A DNA stretch of 64,000 nucleotides. Origin: Lingula anatina (Eukaryota > Brachiopoda > Lingulata > Lingulida > Lingulidae). The position numbers and the translations under genes are program-made. The notes beneath the pieces were generated by a model, which saw only the letters and a program-made list of their open reading frames with translations, was not told where the DNA came from and made no database searches. Positions 11,501-19,292 of the stretch are shown here, one piece after another (positions within the stretch are counted from its first letter, which is position 1; each line of letters begins with the position of its first letter). The DNA is taken from assembly GCF_001039355.2 (NCBI RefSeq), contig NW_019775558.1, positions 124,001 to 188,000 of the forward strand. The letters are read 5' to 3'.

Positions 11501-12044
11501 GCCGGAACTCAAAATTCTACACTTTGCCTTACATTGTTTGTACAAATTTTATGCATTTCACTTTAAATTCATTTAACATTGTTCGTCTGAAGTGCAATGA
11601 CCAAAATTCTACCGACAATAGGGAAGCATCAAATATTTTTGATTGTTACAGAGAGGCCATTTCTTAACCAAATTTTCAATATACTTCAATTTGTGACAAA
11701 ACGTGGTAAAGATAATAAATCATCATTTCAGTAATTTTATCACCCGTGAATGATGCTCAAATTTATTTGATTTCTTAAGCGAGGCCTTTCACCTTGCCCT
11801 GTACAAATATAGAGAGCACTGTTCGACGCAAGTCATAATTAGTGGTTATGCAATGCCAAGGTGATGCTGGGGCTCATTTCCATTTCATATGATTGTGCTG
11901 AAGTACATTTCTATTTCTGACTTTTCCTGCAAAATTCGATAAAATTCAGATAAATTTTATTTTATTTTCTTTTCCTATTTCAGAGAAGTGTTGGAACATA
12001 ATCTAAAACCAAACGCAAATAATATACCCTATGTAAAATGTTGA
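8568..12044 (+). CDS. Two 3' exons of a probable patatin-like phospholipase (5' part not found)
   Basis: Exon 8568-8851 has a good acceptor and a GTAAGT donor and is open throughout (94 codons plus two bases). It splices in frame to 11984-12044, which has a strong pyrimidine tract before CAG and a TGA at 12042-12044, for 114 residues in all. The sequence around LMLYLGTGHAP and the later ISNIVN and KYFHI recall the patatin/iPLA2 fold. There, a V-S-LGTG strand follows the catalytic Asp, and iPLA2-gamma has a similarly spaced SNVIN and YFRF. The tail NEIDHDLFQTVATEVL fits the terminal helices of that fold. I did not find upstream exons carrying the GxSxG nucleophile or the DG(G/A) Asp; the duplicated, N-containing DNA lies just upstream. 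The gene may be broken by assembly, a decayed copy, or another family. The splicing is well supported, the family less so. Confidence 0.5.
8852..11983 (+). other. 3.1 kb intron of the patatin-like gene
   Basis: AT-rich intron with a 34-bp minisatellite at 10329-10597. Open stretches at 9878-10108 and 11239-11667 (142 codons) show skewed, low-information composition and no known motif, so I treat them as chance. Confidence 0.45.
10329..10597. repeat. 34-bp minisatellite, about seven copies, containing an N
   Basis: The unit is close to AGGGGTGACAGGTGGGGCGA followed by GTTCATTCCATTTG. Copies start near 10351, 10385, 10426, 10460, 10494, 10528 and 10562. The second copy contains the N at 10408 and a 7-bp extension. 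The strand is strongly G-rich, unlike its AT-rich surroundings. The true copy number is uncertain because of the N. Confidence 0.9.
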
Positions 12045-12514
12045 CACAGGAAATAGAGAGATTCATCAATAGCAAGGTAAAAAACCAAGAGACCAAACAT
12101 GTCTTCAGTGGAAACGGATCCCTCAATGAGTGACTTATATTCAGTATCTGCAAAGAAACATGGAATAATCAGTTAAAAAAAGAGAGAGAAGTACATAAGT
12201 TGCAATCGAATGGTATGTAAAGCAATGGTTAAGGTAAGAAGTGAATTAAAATTTAAAAATCTGCCTGCTTAAACTAATAAGAAATTACCAAAATGTTTTT
12301 TTAATGATTATGATTAAATTTAAAAATGGCTTTTAAAGTCCATTTATGTCTTTTTAATCTAGTTTTGTTAACTTTACGTGTTAACGTCGGTGTAAACACA
12401 AACTAGGGTACTCACAAGTGGTGCTCATGCCGGTTGTATACATAGGATTCCATATGCAAATAACACTGTCCAGACTGTCCTCATTGTAGTTTTCCTCCAC
12501 GCATCAAAAAGTGG
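12029..12514 (-). CDS. Candidate two-exon minus-strand transcript end
   Basis: On the minus strand, DNA at 12514-12416 follows a ttttttcag acceptor and ends with a strong donor (GTGAGT). DNA at 12147-12029 follows a tttctttgcag acceptor and is open to TAG at 12031-12029. One frame joins across the splice and reads MYTTGMSTTYTEYKSLIEG onward for 49 residues from an internal Met. No frame runs from the first acceptor through to the stop, so this may be a small ORF, a non-coding RNA, or chance. Its end overlaps the plus-strand stop at 12042-12044. Confidence 0.25.
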
Positions 12515-14776
12515 CTGAAAAAAAAGAAATAGTAAAAACAAAATAAAAAAACTACCAAAATGATTAAAATAATCCTTTAAGTTTCAAATGAGTAGTTGTG
12601 ATAGATGTACAAGTGACACATTTACTGCAATATTTTTAAAAAATTAAAAATTAAAAAATAAGTCTGATAAGTCGTTGAAGGATTATTCTGGACTACACCC
12701 CTGACTTGGTCACTCTACTAATCGACTTTTTATTAAAAAGACCTGTTTATGAAAAGCAGAGGTTTTCAATTATATATTTTGGCGGAATATATGGCCTTTA
12801 TGTGGTCCACACGTGAATATTGCACTTTCACAAATTGTAAGAAAAAGGCATAAATGTCAGCAATAAACAGATCCAGTGAATTACTTGTCTTTATTTCTTC
12901 GTTATTATAGCCCTTGCGCAGTATCCCCTTGAAGCCCGTGAAGCTCAGCTTGTTTTATGATTAAAACACAAAATAAAAGACATCTTGGATCCAACAAGAT
13001 TTTATTAGGTCCTTTAGTAGACATTAACCATGTGCTCTAACCAAGTAAATGGATGTAATCATATGCTTTGACCATGAACACATTTGAATTCGAAGAGAAA
13101 TTCTACAAGATAAAGGTGTCGACTTTTCAGTAAAAAGAAAATAAATTTTACCATTGGTAAGCACGACACGACGTCAATATTTAAGTCTTTAGACTTAAAT
13201 ATTTTCAAATTTAAAATTTGTAAAGGAAACAGTAATGTAAAATCTGCCAAAGAGCTTTACAATGGCGGGAGATGCATTGAGGAAAACGAGGTTTCAAAAT
13301 TGATCTTAAAATAAGTTTTGGCTGAAAGCGTCATCTGTCCTTTGCACGAATTATTTACGAAATATGTCCAGAAATTGTTTGGAAACGTTTTGCTGATCGT
13401 TACTCTTGGTCTTATTTCCGACTGGTGTAAAAATGTACGATAATAGACTATTTTGACATAATGCCCAGAATATGTGTTCTATTCGTTACAATAGCTTATT
13501 ATATGGAACAAAAGGAGAGTAAAACTAGTGAACAGCATGAAAGGCCTAACACTGAGGCAAGAATGAATGTCTTACATGTACAATTGGGTCTACATCACAT
13601 GTTATTACTCGAGATACAAACATTATCATTACCAGGATTATTGTACTTTCATGTCATAAGTATGAAACAGACAGTATTACTTACAACATACTTTCGGTAG
13701 TACAAATAACACTCTTTGGTAAAATAAGCGCCCATATGGAAGGGGAAGCCATGCTATCCAACAAGAATCTTCTTCGCCGCCTGCAGTGGGTGCAGCTTTA
13801 GTACCTACTGAGTACCGCTCACGTAATGGTCACCTGTCCGACCTGCTTTGCATAATAATAATAACACTCAGTCCGCATTTCTTCGGTATGAGGCTAACCA
13901 GAAATGACCAATTTGGATGTTCCTATTCCGTTTATGCACAAAAGAAATGACATTATTGCTCTCTATCTTATTAAATATTGGTTCTTTGTTATACGAAGTC
14001 CAAGTCTGAGGCTTAGCTGCGTGTCTTTTTAAAAGAATTTATATTCACATTATTATTTCAGCGGGATTATTTTGCGTCTGAGTGCACATTGAGTGTAGTT
14101 TAGTCGGTTCTCTCTGTCTCTAATCTATCTATTTATCTATTTTACAGCACTAAGCACATGGTACAAAATAAAAGAAAAGTGAGACTCAATCGCAGTTGTT
14201 TTATAATCTAGATATAAAATAAAACCCAAACTCGAAATTAAAGATGCACGGAGTGTGGTTTTCCCTCTAGAGAATTCATACTTAACGTATTTTCCTGGGG
14301 CAATCAGTGATTTTCTTCCACGTAACCTAATTAGATCCTTCATTTTTTTAAAATTCCGAAATAACTTTGAAAACTGACGTCCGGGTTGTGTGACAGGTGG
14401 CGACATTCGTCAGGAGGTGATTTTAGAATTTAAAAATTTTGATGACATTATAATGAATTAAAATTCAAAGAATACCATCTGTTAAAATGTTCAAATAATA
14501 TTATTTGTCCACAGACCAGGTTGACAATAGTGGTTAACACGTGGTTAAAACCTTACTCTTTATCTCCGTAAATAAAATAGCATTTGAAATCTAAAATGTC
14601 TCAATGAGATGATAAATACTACTATCAGTCGAAATTCTAATATTAATGGGCTTATTGACTAGAGGATAAAAGAGAAAGTTTTTATCATTATGATTTAGCT
14701 CTTCATTTACTTAATTTCATTTTTATTTTTATTTTTGTACCCTTTAAAAAATAATAACAACATTTCTTTTTATTTG
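12045..14776. other. Intergenic DNA before the kinase-like gene
   Basis: Apart from the minus-strand candidate ending at 12514, I see no supported gene. A minus-strand AATAAA (plus TTTATT) lies near 13003. An 89-codon minus-strand open stretch at 14137-14406 begins with ATG but has no recognisable features. Confidence 0.4.
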
Positions 14777-14784
14777 TGACGTCA
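14777..14784. promoter_or_regulatory. Full palindromic CRE (TGACGTCA) upstream of the kinase-like gene
   Basis: The exact consensus CREB/ATF site lies 141 bp upstream of the ATG at 14925. A further GCGTCA half-site (about 14819) and a local GC-rich patch (CCGCGGC) sit between them. The position suits a proximal promoter. Binding is inferred from sequence only. Confidence 0.5.
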
Positions 14785-14924
14785 AACTTAACGCTTTCTA
14801 CGACACAAGAAAGCTGTTGCGTCACTAAGCCGCGGCTTGCGTTACCATAACACTGTTCAAACCCGCAGTATATTCACGCGTATTGCAGTGCAGCAGTGAG
14901 AAAAAAATTCAGAGATTGTTTACA

Positions 14925-15588
14925 ATGCTTACCTTATCTAGACTTCAAACTGAGTTGGATGACAGGGCAGCTACGCCAGCCCCGGTTAGTGTTTTCTTTT
15001 TCATAATATCAATTAACCGCTGTGTATGTTACGATTTTTAAAGTTGCCCTGGCGTATGAGGATGTATGCTTTATAAAAGCATTCATGTTAAACTGTTCGG
15101 CATTCGATAGCGGAATTTCATCACAAAACGTCATCATACAAAAATATAAAAACTGAACCGTACAGTGTTATGTAAATTTTGAATGAAATTCAATAAAATT
15201 TGACCAATATCGAAATGTGCTTACTCCCTTTTCTTTCAGGCGCAGCCAAGTTTTTGGAAAGAGTTTAGGCGACGTATGAGATATCTGTTTTGTTGTGGTG
15301 CAAACAACAACCGTCTTGAGCCAGATTTTACTGACCTTAATGAAGTCTATGTTCCTAAAATGTATCCAGACTGGTTGCCGCTGGAGCAAAACCAAAGATA
15401 TCAGAATAACAAGCAGCGCCTTTATCAAGCAGTAAGTACAACACAAAAAATACTTCTCCCCGCTCTCATTCACCTCCTCTCTCTCACAGGCACGCGCGCG
15501 CGAAAAAATTACGACACCTTTTCTAAGTCATCTTCTTTTCTTTTTGTAAAAACCGTTGACATCTCTTATCAACTTGAAAAACAGCAGA

Positions 15589-15623
<35 letters not shown>

Positions 15624-16589
15624 CAGGCATATGAGAACATATGCCCAGCAGATCACATAGTCCCAGAAAGAGACAAGCGTGGAGAGTTGGTTCAAATAGG
15701 CAGTGGTCGTTATGGAACTGTGTTTCTGGCTAGATATAAACCGACTGGAGATTATGTCGCTGTGAAGAGATTCAAAAGAAACAAGTCATCTGAGATACAC
15801 ATTCGCAGAGAAGCAGCCTTTCTCGACATCCTACAAGAAACCAAATTGTGCCCAAAGTTCTACGGCATACTTGAAGAGAAGCGTCAAAGCACCAGCAAGT
15901 TTGCCAACCTATCTATTGTTATGGAGCTGGTGCGACTCAAGGAAAACACAAAACAGTGTTTTAACTTGAAGAGTTTCGTGCAGACCCAGTTTGCTCGTGG
16001 TGGCTTGACGACCAAAGACTGGTTTAACTTCAATATAGAGCTGGCGCAAGGTCTCATGGAAGTCCACGAGGTAAGGTGGAGTTTGAAAAATACATTTATC
16101 AAATGTTTTACACCAAGGGATATTTTGCAGTTAATACGAAAACGAATATTTCACCTACTATGTTGTTGGTGATAATTCGATAATTTTTCCTTTCAGCGTG
16201 GCATTTGCATCCTAAACCTGAAGGATGAAAATATAATGGTGTCAAGGGACAGCGAGGGCGCCATTCACCCACGACTGGTAGACCTTGGCGGCGTCGTGCT
16301 ATTGGACGACGACAATCCTATCGTGCCACCGCAGACATTCACAGAGAGGAAGTTGAATATTTTCAACAAAAAGCGACCTAGTCTGGCCCCTGAGTTATTT
16401 AAATCCAGTAAACCTACTGCACAGATAGACATTTTCAGTCTTGGATGTATCTTTGAAGATCTCGGAAAACGAGAGATGATGTGCGATTTGACGGAGCTCG
16501 CCCTGTGGTGTACGACTAGCGATCCTTCCCTGCGTCCAACGTTGGCTGTTATTGTGAAAGAGTTGGGTGAGCTTGCGGTTAAACTTTGA
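14925..16589 (+). CDS. Protein-kinase-like protein with a degenerate HRD motif, four exons
   Basis: Exons 14925-14984, 15240-15431, 15627-16070 and 16197-16589 join in phase 0 to 362 residues and TGA. The kinase fold is clear: glycine loop IGSGRYGTVFLARY (109-114), VAVK with Lys131, an alpha-C Glu146, DLG at 261-263, SLAPEL, QIDIFSLGCIFEDL and DPSLRP. The catalytic loop reads VHERGICILNLKDENIM, so HRD is ILN and the catalytic base is Asn239, though Lys241 and Asn244 remain. This predicts a pseudokinase or a severely impaired enzyme; substrates are unknown. Residues 1-84 carry a basic stretch followed by CC (RRRMRYLFCC), which could favour membrane attachment. A TGACGTCA site lies 141 bp upstream and an AATAAA at 17214-17219. 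The kinase family is not assigned. Confidence 0.85.
15590..15622. repeat. (ATT)n microsatellite forming the 3' splice region of kinase exon 3
   Basis: Eleven ATT/TTA units run directly into ccag at 15623-15626, so the tract replaces a normal pyrimidine tract immediately before the exon that carries the kinase N-lobe. Confidence 0.9.
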
Positions 16590-16651
16590 CATTAAGATAA
16601 AAAACATCACGATCAGAGACAGGTGTGTGGAGCCAAACCGGTGTTCCGGAA

Positions 16652-16695
16652 GGAGCTCGCCCTCTGGTGTACGACCAACGATCCTTCCTTTGCGG
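16652..16695 (+). pseudogene. 44-nt degenerate copy of kinase exon 4 in its own 3' flank
   Basis: GGAGCTCGCCCTCTGGTGTA and the following bases repeat 16493-16535 of the kinase coding exon at an offset of about 159 bp, at roughly 88% identity. The copied piece still reads ELALWCTTNDPSF in one frame, which stays open to a TAA at about 16735. It lies 60 bp after the kinase stop. It is probably the remnant of a local tandem duplication; use as an alternative C terminus is possible but unsupported. Confidence 0.7.
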
Positions 16696-16725
16696 AAGGA
16701 CGTATATTGAATAATATACGTCCTT
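16682..16725. repeat. Two overlapping hairpins after the kinase gene
   Basis: TCCTTCC (16682-16688) pairs with GGAAGGA (16694-16700) over a 5-nt loop. AAGGACGTATATT (16696-16708) pairs perfectly with AATATACGTCCTT (16713-16725) over the 4-nt loop GAAT. The two share GGAAGGA and cannot form together. They would lie in the kinase 3' UTR. Confidence 0.75.
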
Positions 16726-17371
16726 GCTTTGCGTAAGATAAGAACACTAGACCTACCATCTTTATCGTCATCATCATCATAATCAGTGTGTGTAAGGAGC
16801 AGGAGACCGATGTTCAATGATTGTAAATTTTATTTTATTTATTTATTTATTATTATTATTATTATTTTGCATTAATAGCCAGGCAAACACTCCGAGAAAG
16901 CTACTTACTGTTTTTCATAACAAATAATACAATGACATAGGCCTTCACATATAGAGGGCCGGCTGAGGTTCACTACTGTTGGATTCAAAAATTCTAACTC
17001 TCTCCACACTTCTATAGATATTTTACAAAATGTATATATACTGTAAATAACTGTTATCTGGTAAAATCATACTTAATCTTTTTGGTTGTAACCAAAAGCA
17101 ACTTTCAGTTTGTTTTGACAACAGATAGGCCCCTACGAAATTATATTCAGTAATCTAAACTTCATGTTTTTTCCAGTGTTTCATCTGTAAATCATTGGTA
17201 TCTTGTACAAGTTAATAAAATATTCTTTTTTCTTTGCTAAATTGCTTGTCTAAAATACCTCTGTAAAGATAAGACATGCAAGTAGGAAATGGCGGGAGAG
17301 ACCAAGTTGAATATTATGAAATATCAAAATTAGAATTTTGCCTAGTGTTGACGTGTTTTCCCCCGAAGATT
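16726..17371 (+). other. Probable kinase 3' UTR and downstream DNA
   Basis: No coding signal. It contains a short (ATC)n run near 16760, an (ATTT)n/(ATT)n tract at 16828-16867, and AATAAA at 17214-17219 as a candidate polyadenylation signal. Confidence 0.4.
16828..16867. repeat. (ATTT)n/(ATT)n microsatellite
   Basis: A compound run of TTTA units followed by TTA units in the flank of the kinase gene. Confidence 0.85.
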
Positions 17372-18379
17372 TAGGCCTAAAAGTTAAAAATATCGTTGAA
17401 AATATCCCATGCCAGAGTCATAATTTCTATATCCACATATTCCACAAAGATACTCTCCCTTGAAAAACGATAAAAACCTCTCAAAAAAAAAGTAGGCCTA
17501 CCCGATGACGTAGGCCTAGGCCTACAATAGGGCCTACGCATTTTCTTGTGAAGGATCCTTTACAGCTAGGAAGAAATGGCGGCATCATTTGACTACCCGC
17601 ATACCGTGAAATGACTGGCCAGGCATTTAAGACGAAATCGTTTAATAAGAAATGGTATAAAACGTCAAATCGAAAACATTAATTATTAGAAATGGTAGGG
17701 CCTATAAAACATCGAATCCAGTAGGCCTACCTCTTCACAGCGACGATATCTCCAGTCGGTTTATATCTGGCCAGGAACATAACTATCAATGATTCCTGAG
17801 TAAGAGGAATTGGTTTTTATTCGAGGAAAATTCAATTTGTTGGGAAAATCCCAGACAGGATTCTTGTAGGCCTAGCCTGCATGTAGGCCTGGGCCTACTT
17901 ATTTTACCCTGAGTGTCAGAGAAACGTAAAAGCTAGCTTGCTAAATATACCTCGTGGTGGAGTCGCTTTTACGGTATTGTTGATATGGGTTATATATATG
18001 AAATCAAGATCGAGCTGACAATACCGGAATCTAGAACCTAGGGTAACTTATTTAAATGTTTTGAAAATATAAAATGGGACTTACTTATATAAGACCTATA
18101 AGACCTACATGTAGCTTTTCTCTGGTATGAGATAGGCCTATTCTACCCAGAAATATTATTTTTGTATGATGTTAGTGTCCTCTATATAGGCCTAGGTCTA
18201 TGAAGCTAAGCGCGATTTGCAAGCTTTTTTCTTTTTTTGTTATAGGCCTAAGATTTGGGTGCACATTTCAAACACACAAATGAAAAGTAAATGAAGGAAT
18301 TCAAAGGACTGGTCTAATATCCAGAAGCAAAGAATCATGTAATGATAATCACACGGAAGATAGATCTTGGGTAGGCCTA
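17372..18379. repeat. Cluster of ten exact TAGGCCTA palindromes
   Basis: Exact TAGGCCTA copies start at 17372, 17493, 17511, 17517 (overlapping), 17722, 17867, 18133, 18187, 18243 and 18372. Near-variants lie between them (AGGGCCTA at about 17530 and 17699; TAGGCCTG at about 17884). An 8-mer is expected about once per 65 kb in equal-composition DNA and less often in this AT-rich DNA. The copies are dispersed, not in a regular array. Scattered copies occur elsewhere in the window (about 567, 6842, 8781, 24811, 55760, 62466 and 62983). Confidence 0.85.
17731..17795 (-). pseudogene. Inverted fragment of the kinase N-lobe exon
   Basis: Read on the minus strand, this 65-nt piece translates as MFLARYKPTGDIVAVKR after a short leader. 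The upstream kinase exon has VFLARYKPTGDYVAVKR; about 42 of 47 nucleotides are identical over the shared core. It sits behind an acceptor-like ctcttactcag and before GTAGGC, so it could still behave as an exon. The glycine loop is lost (a deletion replaces GSGRYG), and I found no other kinase exons around it. Most likely it is a dead fragment of an inverted duplicate. Confidence 0.75.
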
Positions 18380-18431
18380 GATTTTACACAGAGTTAAATT
18401 TCATAACCCGCGCGCCTTCCTTTCCTTGACC

Positions 18432-18485
18432 TGACCTTGACAACGGTGGAGTTACCGTTGTCAAGGAATGACGTATAGTCACGTG
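18432..18485. promoter_or_regulatory. Putative TTLL7 promoter elements: TGACCTTGA, 13-bp inverted repeat, CACGTG
   Basis: TGACCTTGA (18432-18440) is the reverse complement of TCAAGGTCA, the ERR/SF-1-type monomer site. It overlaps a perfect inverted repeat, CCTTGACAACGGT (18435-18447) and ACCGTTGTCAAGG (18454-18466), with a 6-nt spacer. TGACGTA and the E-box CACGTG (18480-18485) follow. All lie just upstream of the likely first TTLL7 exon. Factor assignments come from motif knowledge only. Confidence 0.45.
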
Positions 18486-18496
18486 ATATAAATTAA

Positions 18497-18592
18497 ACAT
18501 GGCGGTTGCTGTATAATCCATAAACACTCGGCTTATAAATGTTTAATTAAAAGCTGTTGTGCTGTATTACTGCACAGTTCAGTAAATATGAT
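18497..18592 (+). other. TTLL7: Probable 5' untranslated exon of TTLL7
   Basis: The DNA after CACGTG and an AT-rich segment runs to a consensus donor (GTAAGT at 18593). It includes AAACATGGCGG, a YY1-like motif whose ATG opens a five-codon upstream ORF (18499-18516). The transcription start is not determined. The next exon probably begins at 19246 after ttaatttcaag and holds the initiator Met. Confidence 0.4.
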
Positions 18593-19292
18593 GTAAGTAG
18601 GTATTTTAAATATTGGCTTTTATATCCTTTGAGGTGCAGAAATGCTATCACAAAGGAACGTTTTGATCACGTTTTACATCGATTTTGAAGCTAATCAGAC
18701 TTGGATTGTATATTCGTGATCGTTTAATACTAATATACACGTACTAGTAATATTACCCTGTTATATTATTTACTAAACTAAGCTTGTGACATGGGTGCAA
18801 AATATAGCATATGGATATGCATCCAGTTTAATAAATGTGGTAAAACGAATGATTTTTACTAAAGTTTCATTGAGGTTTTTCACCTGAATGCTGTAAGTCA
18901 TATTCCATTACTTTAATTTTAAACAAAGTCAACCTGACACTGTCAGTGACCAAATACAATAATTATCTGCTATTTTGACAATGAGTGTATCATATTTATA
19001 AGCCAAATGACTAATTTTACCGGTACGTACAGAGTAAAACATAAACATGTAAAGTACACTTAAGTTTAATTCATTTTTCATATATTTATCTTGCTGAAGT
19101 TACATGTACTCTGCAACCAGAACTTACAAATGATAAATAACAGAGGAAGGACTTAAAATGCATATTTATATTGGACAGTAGTGATACGCACAACCATTTT
19201 ATAAAAAAATAATTATTCCATTGAATGTATTATTTTAATTTCAAGGGGACATGATAGTCACAGGTAATTAGGAGTCAACTGAAGTGATCAAG

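Noticed and set aside
11239-11667. 142-codon plus-strand open stretch in the patatin-like intron
   Set aside because: Hydrophobic and low-information, no domain, and it lies inside a well-defined intron.
14137-14406. 89-codon minus-strand ORF beginning with ATG
   Set aside because: No donor or continuation found, and no recognisable features.
16395-16817. 140-codon minus-strand open stretch over the kinase exon
   Set aside because: Shadow of the kinase coding exon and its duplicated fragment. The repeated RTPxGEL peptide simply mirrors the duplication.
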